Assembly: GCF_007751715.1 (NCBI RefSeq)
Contig: NZ_CP036292.1
Coordinates: forward strand, 372,001 to 436,000
Origin: Rosistilla oblonga
GTDB lineage: Bacteria; Planctomycetota; Planctomycetia; Pirellulales; Pirellulaceae
Length of the DNA: 64,000 bases
Direction of reading: 5' to 3'
Each line of letters starts with the position of its first letter. Positions within the stretch are counted from its first letter, which is position 1. Below, piece after piece: positions 17,109 through 26,278 of the stretch. Under the pieces are notes generated by a model. That model was not told where the DNA came from. It saw nothing but the letters and a program-made list of their open reading frames with translations, and searched no databases. The translations under genes were made by a program, and so were the position numbers.

Positions 17109-18107
17109 ATGAAATTTCAACTTGCGATCACGCTTGGATTGTTTTCTTGCCTTCTTCCTGGATCCGCCTTCGCTGAAGACGTGAAGGTTGAAACCGTACT
17201 CCGCGGATTGCAGAATCCTTCCAGCGTTAGCTTTAGCCCCAACGGCGAACTGACGGTTTGCGATTCTCGTGGCCTGGTCGTGATGCTGAAGGAGGGCAAG
17301 CCCGTCAACTACGTCACCGGGTTCGATACCGAGTTTTGGAAGAGCGACGACACCGGGAAGAAGTGGTACGCCGTCGGACCGCTGTCGGCGATTTGGGTCG
17401 GTGACACGTTAGTCGTCAGCGATTCGGGCAAAGGGGATGGCGAAGAGACGTTGCTGATGTTCAGCGCTGGCGGCAAAGCGTCGACCGGCGTGGCAACCAA
17501 TCCTGTTGGCCCAACCAGCGACGACGCTGCCGACAAGGGCGAAGGCAATTTGACCGGCCTGAGTGCGACGGCTGACGGCAAGCAGATCTTTGTTGCTGGA
17601 CAAGGCTTTGACGGAAAGTCGTGGGTCCTTTCAGCTGATCCGCAAACCAAGAAAATGCAACCCTTGCTGTCGGCTGACGAGAACGGTATCGCGACCAATT
17701 CGCCGATGCAAACTTTGGTCGGCCCCGACAACACGCTCTACGTCCTGTACTCGGGCAAGGGCGGCGCAGCGGATGGCTTGATCGTTCAATGGGACTTGGC
17801 AACCAAGAAGCCAGTTGCACAGTGGAAGCTTGACGGCGTTATCAATCCAATGGGAATGGCTCATATCGATGGGACCAAGTTCGCCGTCGTCGAAAACAAT
17901 TGGGCGCTGAACAACGTGAACGAAGGCCGCGTCGTGACCGTCGACCTGGGCGCAGAGGGGAAAGCTGAAGTCGCCGAGACCGGTGTGAAGTTGCACGGTC
18001 CCGTCGCCTGTGCCTTCGGTCCTGACAACCGTCTGTATGTCACGCAGATTGGCGAAAAGATGGACGCCGCCGCGGGTAGCGTCGTCGCCATCAGCGGCCT
18101 GAAGTAA
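17109..18107 (+). CDS. Secreted beta-propeller protein (SMP-30/NHL-like)
   Basis: A 332-residue exported protein. The first 22 residues (MKFQLAITLGLFSCLLPGSA, then FAED) are a clear signal peptide. The mature part is a set of blade-like repeats: LQNPSSVSFSPNGELTVCDS, LVGPDNTLYVLYSGKGG, INPMGMAHIDGTKFAVVENN and HGPVACAFGPDNRLYVTQIG, as in six-bladed SMP-30/gluconolactonase or NHL propellers. Conserved metal ligands of gluconolactonases cannot be confirmed by eye, so an enzyme activity is not claimed; a periplasmic binding or lactonase-like role is possible. It is a single gene with a strong terminator hairpin 27 bases after the stop, and is flanked on both sides by copies of the R3-R2 composite repeat. 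Confidence 0.8.
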   Translation: MKFQLAITLGLFSCLLPGSAFAEDVKVETVLRGLQNPSSVSFSPNGELTVCDSRGLVVMLKEGKPVNYVTGFDTEFWKSDDTGKKWYAVGPLSAIWVGDTLVVSDSGKGDGEETLLMFSAGGKASTGVATNPVGPTSDDAADKGEGNLTGLSATADGKQIFVAGQGFDGKSWVLSADPQTKKMQPLLSADENGIATNSPMQTLVGPDNTLYVLYSGKGGAADGLIVQWDLATKKPVAQWKLDGVINPMGMAHIDGTKFAVVENNWALNNVNEGRVVTVDLGAEGKAEVAETGVKLHGPVACAFGPDNRLYVTQIGEKMDAAAGSVVAISGLK

Positions 18108-18133
18108 GCCTCTTTAAGTTCTTGCAGCAATTC

Positions 18134-18171
18134 CGGCAAGCGAGCCAAACGTCTCGCTTGCCGTCTCTTTC
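18134..18171 (+). terminator. Rho-independent terminator after the beta-propeller gene
   Basis: A perfect 11 bp stem, CGGCAAGCGAG at 18134-18144 against CTCGCTTGCCG at 18153-18163, with an 8-base loop, followed by TCTCTTTC. It lies just after the stop at 18107. Confidence 0.75.
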
Positions 18172-18264
18172 AAATTGCAGGCATGAGGTCTCTCACGGAG
18201 GCACGTAGGCACAGAGTGAAGACATTGTTGATGTCCTAAACTCTCATTCCCATGACGCCTGAAC

Positions 18265-18487
18265 CTCCGTGCCTTCGTGCCTCCGTGAGAATCCTTCCGG
18301 TTCCCACGCTTGAGGTCTCTCACAGAGGCACCAAGGCACAGAGTGAAGCTATCGTGTCGGTCTCCGGCGCGTTTGTCCCTGCATTCCATCCACAGCCGTG
18401 AAACGGCGGTAGCGTATAGCTGCGGGCGTGAGCCCGCAGATTCGGTGGCATGTTGTTACGCGAAGCCGCGAAGCGGCGCCAGCAATC
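18265..18487 (+). repeat. Composite intergenic repeat R3-R2, second copy
   Basis: Second copy of the composite seen at 16320-16541, in the same orientation. An additional R3 fragment starts at 18185 (GAGGTCTCTCACGGAGGCAC). Both copies end in GCCGCGAAGCGGCG followed by CAGCAATC. Confidence 0.8.
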
Positions 18488-18780
18488 AAACGCTGCCGCC
18501 GCTTCGCGGCTAATGCGTGCTTTTGCACGCTCCCGGTCCGTGCGCTGATGCCCACGGCTAAATGCTTCCGCCGCTTCGCGGCTCAGACAAGTTGCGCGTC
18601 GGCAGCGAACTTGCGTTGCATAGTTGGGTCTGTCAGAATGCATTCGCTGGAAGAGGGGGTGAGTCGTCGGTCAGGGATCTGGTGAGAATATGACGCCCAG
18701 GAGTAAGCTCCGGTCTTGCGCACCATTGCGAACAAGTCAAATCCCTCTGTTTTTCCCCGGTTGTTCAGGTGAGAAGTACC
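18488..18780. other. Intergenic region with inverted R2 fragments
   Basis: Holds two copies of CCGCCGCTTCGCGGCT (near 18496 and 18568), the reverse complement of the R2 end module GCCGCGAAGCGGCG, so it can fold back on the repeat before it. From about 18600 to 18780 I see no gene. It lies immediately upstream of the proposed cassette boundary; no attI or integrase is visible. Confidence 0.5.
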
Positions 18781-18787
18781 GTTCGGC
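18781..18787 (+). other. Candidate integron core site (5' cassette boundary)
   Basis: GTTCGGC, of the form G^TTRRRY loosely, 29 bases before the lipoprotein start. It is the exact reverse complement of GCCGAAC at 19334-19340, as expected for the 5' end of a cassette whose own attC begins with that R'' box. Confidence 0.5.
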
Positions 18788-18816
18788 GCTACAACGAATC
18801 ATAAAGGAATCGAGAC

Positions 18817-19299
18817 ATGCATTGTCGCGGAGTTCTACTTCTACTTATCGTCTTGTCGGGATGCGGCGCGGAGTCGACGCCGGTCACAAGCCAGCCGGAT
18901 TCATTTGACACAACGGATGTCGACGTAATGCCGCTCGTAGGCGATACCGGAATTGAAGGGCGTTGGCGGATTGTCTCATTACTCAAGAACGGTCAGGAAG
19001 CAATCGACTCGAGTGGCGTCCCGATCGAGATCGAGTTTGTCAATGGAAGACAAATCATGACACAGGGCGGTATGTTGCTCGATGACTCTGGCTACGTGAT
19101 CGACCCCGGCACTACACCTAACTCGATTGACATCATTCACAACGCAGGTGGCGGCAAGACCGCCACAACGCAGGGAATCTACGAGGTGAATGGCGACGAA
19201 ACCAGATTATGCATGGGCTCTCAACAAAGTCGACCGAAGGAGTTTGCGTCAACGTCTGAGTACAACGTGACAGTGCTTAAGCGCATCACTTCCAAGTAA
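18817..19299 (+). CDS. TIGR03067-like lipoprotein, probable integron cassette gene
   Basis: A 160-residue exported lipoprotein. The N-terminus MHCRGVLLLLIVLSGCGAES has a clear lipobox LSGC (Cys16). The body begins IEGRWRIVSLLKNGQEAIDS, the pattern 'l.G.W.vvs...nG......' of TIGR03067, a planctomycete-rich domain of unknown function with a lipocalin-like small beta fold; EIEFVNGRQIM and TATTQGIYEVNGDETRLCMG continue it. AAAGGAA at about 18803 serves as ribosome site. The gene is flanked by matching candidate integron core sites and followed by an attC-like hairpin, so it was probably acquired as a mobile gene cassette. What it does is unknown. Confidence 0.75.
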   Translation: MHCRGVLLLLIVLSGCGAESTPVTSQPDSFDTTDVDVMPLVGDTGIEGRWRIVSLLKNGQEAIDSSGVPIEIEFVNGRQIMTQGGMLLDDSGYVIDPGTTPNSIDIIHNAGGGKTATTQGIYEVNGDETRLCMGSQQSRPKEFASTSEYNVTVLKRITSK

Positions 19300-19333
19300 C
19301 ACAGCGGCGGTTCTCGGTCACATCCGGATAATT

Positions 19334-19425
19334 GCCGAACAATCTCATGCACTGGAGAGCCGGCGGTTGGCTCGGTTTCAAATGGAGCGACATCACCGCC
19401 GCCCCAGTGATACGTGTCGTTCTAT
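19334..19425 (+). other. attC-like integron recombination site
   Basis: A 92-base imperfect inverted repeat just after the lipoprotein gene. It opens GCCGAAC (R''), AAT, then ATGCACTGGAGAGCCGGCGG, and its second arm is CACCGCCGCCCCAGTGATAC ending GTGTC and GTTCTAT (R' with the conserved GTT at 19419-19421). The arms pair CACTGG with CCAGTG and CGGCGGT with ACCGCCG. Length and layout fit attC sites, and the sequence resembles the degenerate attC sites of planctomycete integrons. R' departs from the GTTRRRY consensus. Confidence 0.6.
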
Positions 19426-19533
19426 AGACTTGCAATCTACATCGATTACGATTCGACACTCAATGAATTGGGGCGTAAGCGGTTGAGGCGAGCGTTACCA
19501 ACGCGTGTAACCGCACGGATAGCGTCGGTCGTT
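19426..19533. other. Short intergenic region after the attC-like site
   Basis: No gene, second attC-like site or integrase fragment seen between the cassette and the convergent YrhK-like gene. Confidence 0.4.
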
Positions 19534-20427
19534 TCACGCTGTGCTCGCGTCAACGTTGGCAGGTTCGCTGGTCGATTGCTCGGCTTCGGGGAGCATTAGT
19601 AGGGCTCCGATCAGAAAGCAGATCGCGCCGGCGAGGGTGAAGGCGACTGAGGTCGTTGGCCAGTCTTCTGGAGTTGTTGGCAGCGAGATGCCCCAGAAGG
19701 CGGAGAGCAGGAAGCTGATGCAGCCGAGTAGGTTGATGGCGACGATCCACCAGGCGATTTCGCGTGGTTGGAACGACCAGTGGGCGTGGCAGGTTTCGAT
19801 CCAGGCGAGATAGCCCGAGGCGAAGAAGAGTAGCGAGCCGAGGATGTTGGGCGTCCAGACCGCCAGGTCGGATTGGAACCAGTTTAATCCTGGGATCATC
19901 CCGTCGAAGGTGTTGAAGTTGAAGAGGATCGTCCCGGCGAACTGCAGGGCACAACTGAGCCAGCCGACGTCGTGAGGACGCCAGCCGATCAGTTTCCGCG
20001 ATTGGTTCGATGATCGCCCGGCGTTGGCGGCTTGAAACAGCTGCAGCCAAGCCGCGGTGGTGAAGGGAATCGAGCCAGCGAAAAAGATCGCGTTGATGTT
20101 GGCTTCGAGTCCCGACGCTTTAGCCAACTCGGGCATGAGCGTCAGCAAGCTTCCTGCGGCAAACAGCGACGAACCGATCGCAAAGATGCAACCGATCCAC
20201 CAGTTAAGGCTCTGTGGGTTGAAGACCCAGGTCGCCAGAGAGCTTGCCGCCCGGCGAGGGCCCAGCGACTTGCGATGCTGACGCGACGTCCAGATCGATT
20301 CGACTTCGCCGGCAAGCTTGTAGACTCGCCGGGAAACGAAAGGCCACGCACCCGCCGCAGCGATACAGACGCTGTCGTCTGCAGAGCTGATCGCGTCGCC
20401 GCCGTCGTTGATCTGGATGCTCGTCAC
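19534..20427 (-). CDS. YrhK-like multi-pass membrane protein
   Basis: A 297-residue inner-membrane protein with about six transmembrane helices, including WWIGCIFAIGSSLFAAGSLL, LGSLLFFASGYLAWIETCHA, VAINLLGCISFLLSAFWGIS and SVAFTLAGAICFLIGALLML. The paired 'W..G..FaiGS.lFa.Gs' pattern is that of the YrhK-like domain, here apparently duplicated along the chain. The start is GTG 20427, 48 bases after the stop of the glutamate decarboxylase gene, so the two are probably co-transcribed. YrhK-like proteins have no settled function; linkage suggests a part in the decarboxylase-based stress response, which is inference. Confidence 0.75.
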   Translation of the reverse strand: MTSIQINDGGDAISSADDSVCIAAAGAWPFVSRRVYKLAGEVESIWTSRQHRKSLGPRRAASSLATWVFNPQSLNWWIGCIFAIGSSLFAAGSLLTLMPELAKASGLEANINAIFFAGSIPFTTAAWLQLFQAANAGRSSNQSRKLIGWRPHDVGWLSCALQFAGTILFNFNTFDGMIPGLNWFQSDLAVWTPNILGSLLFFASGYLAWIETCHAHWSFQPREIAWWIVAINLLGCISFLLSAFWGISLPTTPEDWPTTSVAFTLAGAICFLIGALLMLPEAEQSTSEPANVDASTA

Positions 20428-20475
20428 GTGCTGTGTCTGCTGCTCGGATGTCGTGGGTGCGTCGGGCCAATTCGA

Positions 20476-21873
<1,398 letters not shown>

Positions 21874-21988
21874 GTTTCTAAATCCTTTGCCGGGTAGTTT
21901 GGGCGGACGGTCTTTGGTTTTTGGTTCGTTGGCGTGGGCGGGTTTGCGACGCCGCCAAGGGAAGTTGGCGGTACGGATTATGCGGAGG

Positions 21989-23416
21989 CTAGGGACTGTT
22001 GCCGTTTGGCAGTTCGGCCGGGTTGTCGTTGCTGGGGCTTCGTTTTAACAGTTCGCGATAGGATTGCCGGATCGCCGCAAGGGTGCGGATGTCGGTCAGT
22101 CGATTGTCGCATTCACGCCGCAGTGCGCAGCCGTGACGGCACAACATCCGGCGGTCGCGAAGCGGCATCGGTTGGCCTGCGAGATCGCCCAGCATCGTCA
22201 TCATCCGCAGCGCAGCGTTGCGGTCCGCGGCGACGTAGGGTCGCAATTGGTCGAAGACCAGCGACGCGAAGCCGGCAAACGTGACCGGCGTCGCCACCAG
22301 GCGGAGGTTCTGCGATTCGTCGAAGCGATGCGAATCGGGCAGCTCGCGAGCCGACAGGTTTTCCAACGCCGACTGCAACCAATCCATACAGCTGATCGCC
22401 GTAAAAGGATCATTGACTCCAGGCGAAAGCGCCCGCATCGCAACTTCGACCAATTGATTGATCTGAAAACGCAGGTCTTGCGTGGTGGTCCGTTGAACGC
22501 CAAAGACAAACATCGCGGCGAGTTCTTTGCGGATGTCGTCGTCGATCCGTTCCCGGGGTGCAACAAGCATCAGCAGGCTGGCGGGCGTGACGAAGTCGCC
22601 GGGGCTGCGGTCGATCTTCATCACCAAGTCGTGTTGGCAAGCGATTTGCATCAAGCCGTTGCCATCGATGTATTCCAAATATCCGCTAGTGGTCGCATCG
22701 ATTTGCACGGCCGTGGAATCGAAGCAGTCCGGCATTTCAAGCTTCTGTTGGCGGTCGATCTCTTCGTCCCGCGGTTCTCCGACGCGAGCGGGGAACTGCC
22801 CATCGATGTGTCGGTTAATCCCTTTGCCAACATTGGCAATGATGTTGGAGACGTGGATCGTTTCGGGAATATGATGAATGAAGAAGATCAGCACGCCGAC
22901 GCTGGCGATCGCCATCAGGACGCCGATGACCACAGCGATCTGAGGCACAAACGCACCAGCCAGATCGCCGACCGCGTCGCCGACCGCGTCGCCGACCGCG
23001 TCGCTGCCCGGCGGCGCGCTCTCGGCGCTGCGAACGGTTCGCAAGACCATCAAGCAATAGATGAAGGTCGAGATAAAAACGCCCAGCGTAAACTGGTTGG
23101 CTTTATCCGCCATGAAGTTGTTCAACAGTCGCGGGCCGATCTGCGACGTCGTGTGCGAGATCGAGAGGATCGTCATCGAAAACGTCACGCCGGCAACCGT
23201 GATCATCGATCCGGCGACTGTCGACAGCACCGCCCGCGCACCCTCGGGTTGATTTGTCGACAGCCAGTCGATGTCATCGATCCAGTCCGAGCCGAGCGAT
23301 TCGTCCAGCGCCGTGGTGGCAAATGAGAGCAGAATCGAACCGACAACCAGCAGTGAGGGGACGAACCAGTAGCTGTCCCGAACGCGTGTCCAGAGCGTGA
23401 TGATCGACGCATTCAT
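21989..23416 (-). CDS. DUF2254 family membrane protein
   Basis: A 475-residue member of DUF2254, a family of predicted inner-membrane proteins of unknown function. The N-terminal ~190 residues hold four transmembrane helices ([40 protein letters not shown] with the family signature [58 protein letters not shown]). The C-terminal half is soluble and includes [19 protein letters not shown], another conserved block. A short tandem [13 protein letters not shown] lies in the loop between helices 3 and 4. It sits 115 bases upstream of gadB on the same strand. Confidence 0.88.
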   Translation of the reverse strand: MNASIITLWTRVRDSYWFVPSLLVVGSILLSFATTALDESLGSDWIDDIDWLSTNQPEGARAVLSTVAGSMITVAGVTFSMTILSISHTTSQIGPRLLNNFMADKANQFTLGVFISTFIYCLMVLRTVRSAESAPPGSDAVGDAVGDAVGDLAGAFVPQIAVVIGVLMAIASVGVLIFFIHHIPETIHVSNIIANVGKGINRHIDGQFPARVGEPRDEEIDRQQKLEMPDCFDSTAVQIDATTSGYLEYIDGNGLMQIACQHDLVMKIDRSPGDFVTPASLLMLVAPRERIDDDIRKELAAMFVFGVQRTTTQDLRFQINQLVEVAMRALSPGVNDPFTAISCMDWLQSALENLSARELPDSHRFDESQNLRLVATPVTFAGFASLVFDQLRPYVAADRNAALRMMTMLGDLAGQPMPLRDRRMLCRHGCALRRECDNRLTDIRTLAAIRQSYRELLKRSPSNDNPAELPNGNSP

Positions 23417-23736
23417 TGGGATGCTGGACTCTCAAAAGAGGTGGAGATGAAACCGAAGAGGAGTCACGCGGCTGGCTGCGTTAAGCCGGATGGTGGCTTT
23501 CGCGACGCACGCCGGCGGTCACTGGCTGACGCCGCACCAACGCTCTCCAGGCATCGTGGCTGAACGTTTGAAAAGCCCACACGCCATGCCGAAACGCGGG
23601 CGTGAGGGCTGAATCGGACGCTTCGGCCGATGGCGAATCCTGCCGCCGTCTATTTCATGTCTCGCGTGGTGACACGACTTTTGCCGGAGTCGCCCGAGTC
23701 GCGGTGCAGGGCGGAAGCTTGCTGCTTGACTGGCCT
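23417..23736. other. Intergenic gap inside the gad region, no gene seen
   Basis: 320 bases between the DUF2254 gene and the small His-rich gene, the longest gap in this minus-strand series. No terminator, repeat or convincing open frame is visible; it could carry an internal promoter for DUF2254-gadB-yrhK. Confidence 0.4.
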
Positions 23737-23949
23737 TTATTCAGCGGACATGGGGACTTCGGCTTGGTCGACGTCTCCCGGACGCAGCGACTCGTCAAAC
23801 GAGAGGACATAAGCGGCCATCGCCAGTCCCATTAACACGATCGCGGTCCAGAACCGCCAATCGTGATGGATCTTCTTCGACTTCGCAGCGTTGTGGTGCG
23901 ATGTATGTTGATGGTCGCTGTTGTGCTTGTGTTCTTTTGGTTTTGACAT
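23737..23949 (-). CDS. Small histidine-rich single-pass membrane protein
   Basis: A 70-residue protein. Its first 29 residues contain eight histidines and many lysines (HKHNSDHQHTSHH, then KKIHH), followed by one transmembrane helix (FWTAIVLMGLAMAAYVLSF) and a short acidic tail. I do not recognise a family. The His cluster could bind metal or be protonated at low pH, which would suit its place between marC-like and DUF2254 genes upstream of gadB; both are guesses. The reading frame is short, but the composition is too ordered for a chance frame, and the strand matches its neighbours. Confidence 0.6.
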   Translation of the reverse strand: MSKPKEHKHNSDHQHTSHHNAAKSKKIHHDWRFWTAIVLMGLAMAAYVLSFDESLRPGDVDQAEVPMSAE

Positions 23950-24087
23950 CGGATGGACGGTTTCTATGGAAAAGAGTTGTTGACGGTTTTGCTGTCGCGA
24001 TTGCTACGGCAACCGAGTTGCAGAGCGGGCTAATTGTATCACTCGCAGTGGTTCCGAACGACTCCAGGATCATGCGGCACTCTTCGA

Positions 24088-24693
24088 TCAACCGGCGACG
24101 GCTCCGCTTTTTGCGAACGCGTGAAAACCGGTCAACGCAAACTGCACGCCCATCGACAGGACGATCAGTCCCATGAACCGCGTCATCGTGTCTCGCAAGA
24201 ATCCGCCGCCGTTTTGTGCACTGGAGAAGCGGGCAGCCAGCAGCATCACAACCCAGGTGCATACCGTTGCGACGGCGACCGATATCAGAGCGGTGATCGG
24301 CAGCTTCAATTGAGTGTGTACCGCCGACGGCGTGATGACTCCGGTGATCGTCCCTGGACTCGCGGCAAACAGGATCAAGGGCGTCAGCGACTGATGCGAC
24401 TTCGATGCCTCAGCGTCCGCATGGCGATTGAGCATCGAGAAGCCCATCCACGCCAGCACGCCGCCGCCGGCCACCATGAATGCGTCCAGTGAAATGCCGA
24501 AGACGTGCAGCAGGCGTGTTCCAATCAGGGCGGCGATCGAGAGGATCACGAGGATCGCCAGAGCTGCCTTGGTGGCGTCGGTTGCCTTTTCGTCGAACGG
24601 TCGATCCGTCTCCGCCGCGGTAAACATCGCCGCGCAGATCGCGGGGTTCATCAACGAGAGGACGGTTACGATCGCTTGAATTTGATCATTCAT
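24088..24693 (-). CDS. MarC family membrane protein
   Basis: A 201-residue inner-membrane protein of the MarC/UPF0056 family, whose function is not known (the early link to antibiotic resistance did not hold). Six transmembrane helices are predicted by eye. Family features: LSLMNPAICAAMFTA near the start, the polar FDEKATDATKAALAI segment, FMVAGGGVLAWMGFSMLN, and the second half FAASPGTITGVIT and RFMGLIVLSMGVQFALTG. Length fits the family. It lies 138 bases upstream of the His-rich gene and 107 bases downstream of the APC permease on the same strand. Confidence 0.88.
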   Translation of the reverse strand: MNDQIQAIVTVLSLMNPAICAAMFTAAETDRPFDEKATDATKAALAILVILSIAALIGTRLLHVFGISLDAFMVAGGGVLAWMGFSMLNRHADAEASKSHQSLTPLILFAASPGTITGVITPSAVHTQLKLPITALISVAVATVCTWVVMLLAARFSSAQNGGGFLRDTMTRFMGLIVLSMGVQFALTGFHAFAKSGAVAG

Positions 24694-24800
24694 TGTTTGG
24701 CTTTTTTCTGTTAGGCGTGTGGCTTGTTCGCATCAGCACCCTCGCTCGCGACGCGTTGCAAAATTGAGCGATGCGGGCCTGGGCCGCTCCCCGGCCGCGG

Positions 24801-26138
24801 CTAGGCGACATTGCTTTTCGGATTGGAATCGGGCGTCCTTCCCATTCGTACTTCGCGCCCCGTCAGGCTGCGGTACACGATCTCAATTGTCAGCGAAACG
24901 ACAATCATGCCGACCAGAATCCACAGATGGTTTCGCGTCGCCGGATTTTCGTCGACCTTCACGCACAACACGATCATGGCGACCAGTGTGCTGAGCGCTG
25001 CTAGGCCGGATAGCCATGCGTGGCTGTTGGTCTGACGGGCTAAACGGACGTTGGCAACGTTGACAGCCAGGAACAGCAACAGGAAACCTGCACTGCCCAT
25101 CGTCGCGATCGCATCCAGAGGGACAAAATTCGCGACGACCAGCGCCAGGACCGCAGTGATCAGCGTCCCTTCCTGATGCTGGCCACGAAACGATCGCTTC
25201 AGTTCCGACGGCAGTTCACCCGTCTTGGCGATGATATAAGCCAGGCGTCCGGTGCTGTAGAACGTGGCGTTGATCGCCGAACTTGTCGCCAACAACGCGG
25301 CAATCGCAATCGCGATGTATCCGGTTCTTCCCATCACGTCTTGTGCAGCGACCGAGAGTGCGGTGTCGCTGTCTTTGGCCACCTCCGCGAAACTCAGGTG
25401 CCCGACAACGACCGCGACGATCAGCATGTAAATCACAATCACGATCAGCACGCCGCCGACGTAGGCGATCGGCAGCGAGCGTTTGGGATTGGCAACATCC
25501 TTCGATGCGTTGGCGATCAGTTCAAAGCCTTCGTAGTTCAGGAAGATCAGCATCGCTCCGGCGACTAAACCCATCGGCGATACATAATGTTCCGTCCCTA
25601 ATCGGCTCCATTCCATTGGGGTGGCCAGTCCAGCCACGATGAAGGCGGCTAAGAGCAAGATTTTGACGATGTTAAAAACGTTTTCCGCTCGGACGACTAA
25701 GCTGCCTCCCAACGCGTTCACTCCCACCAACCCAACGATCACGCCACTGATCAGCGCATGAGTCCAGAAGGGTCTGTCGGGTTCGGGGAAAAAGCAGGCT
25801 CCGTAGCTGCCGAAGGCGTAGGCGTAAACGGCGACCAGCACGACGTAGCTGAGCAGCAGCAGGATATTCGCCGCTCCGGTGAAGATGCCGGTACCGAAAG
25901 CCCGGTTCAGGAAATCGACGGTGCCGCCGACGCCGGGATATCTGAGCGTCAGTTTCAGATAGGAGTAACTGGTCAACAACGCCACGATCCCCGCGATCAA
26001 GAACGCGATCGGCGCGCCGCCTTGAGTTGCAGTGATCGTGAGTCCGGTGACCGCAAAGATCCCGCCGCCCACCATGCCACCGATGCCGATGGATAGTGTG
26101 GAGAAGGTACCGAGTTTGGGCTCGCTGGTGGACGACAC
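24801..26138 (-). CDS. APC superfamily amino acid permease
   Basis: A 445-residue transporter with 12 transmembrane helices. The start TFSTLSIGIGGMVGGGIFAV carries the unwound substrate-binding GxGxxxGxGIF-like helix 1 of the APC fold. AMLIFLNYEGFELIANASKD corresponds to helix 6, and NPKRSLPIAYVGG to the loop after it. Substrate cannot be read from sequence. Because gadB is on the same strand in the same gene series, a glutamate/GABA exchange role analogous to GadC is attractive, but the protein lacks an obvious GadC-like C-terminal plug and may import another amino acid. Confidence 0.85.
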   Translation of the reverse strand: MSSTSEPKLGTFSTLSIGIGGMVGGGIFAVTGLTITATQGGAPIAFLIAGIVALLTSYSYLKLTLRYPGVGGTVDFLNRAFGTGIFTGAANILLLLSYVVLVAVYAYAFGSYGACFFPEPDRPFWTHALISGVIVGLVGVNALGGSLVVRAENVFNIVKILLLAAFIVAGLATPMEWSRLGTEHYVSPMGLVAGAMLIFLNYEGFELIANASKDVANPKRSLPIAYVGGVLIVIVIYMLIVAVVVGHLSFAEVAKDSDTALSVAAQDVMGRTGYIAIAIAALLATSSAINATFYSTGRLAYIIAKTGELPSELKRSFRGQHQEGTLITAVLALVVANFVPLDAIATMGSAGFLLLFLAVNVANVRLARQTNSHAWLSGLAALSTLVAMIVLCVKVDENPATRNHLWILVGMIVVSLTIEIVYRSLTGREVRMGRTPDSNPKSNVA

Positions 26139-26278
26139 TAAGGAGAAAGTCCTTCACAGAAATTGAATCGAGAATCGAATCTCGAGAATTCTATCAGCGG
26201 CTTCGGGAACCGGGCACCCCGCAATGGCAAACCTGCAGGTCTGCTCGCGCGGCCGCCGGTCGCGGTGAGCCGCTGAAC

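Noticed and set aside
18720..18787. A second attC site upstream of the cassette
   Set aside because: AAC and GTT-type ends can be found, but the sequence between them does not form matching arms.
22064..23326. 420-residue plus-strand frame opposite DUF2254
   Set aside because: His/Arg/Asp-rich translation typical of an antisense shadow; the minus strand carries DUF2254 signatures.
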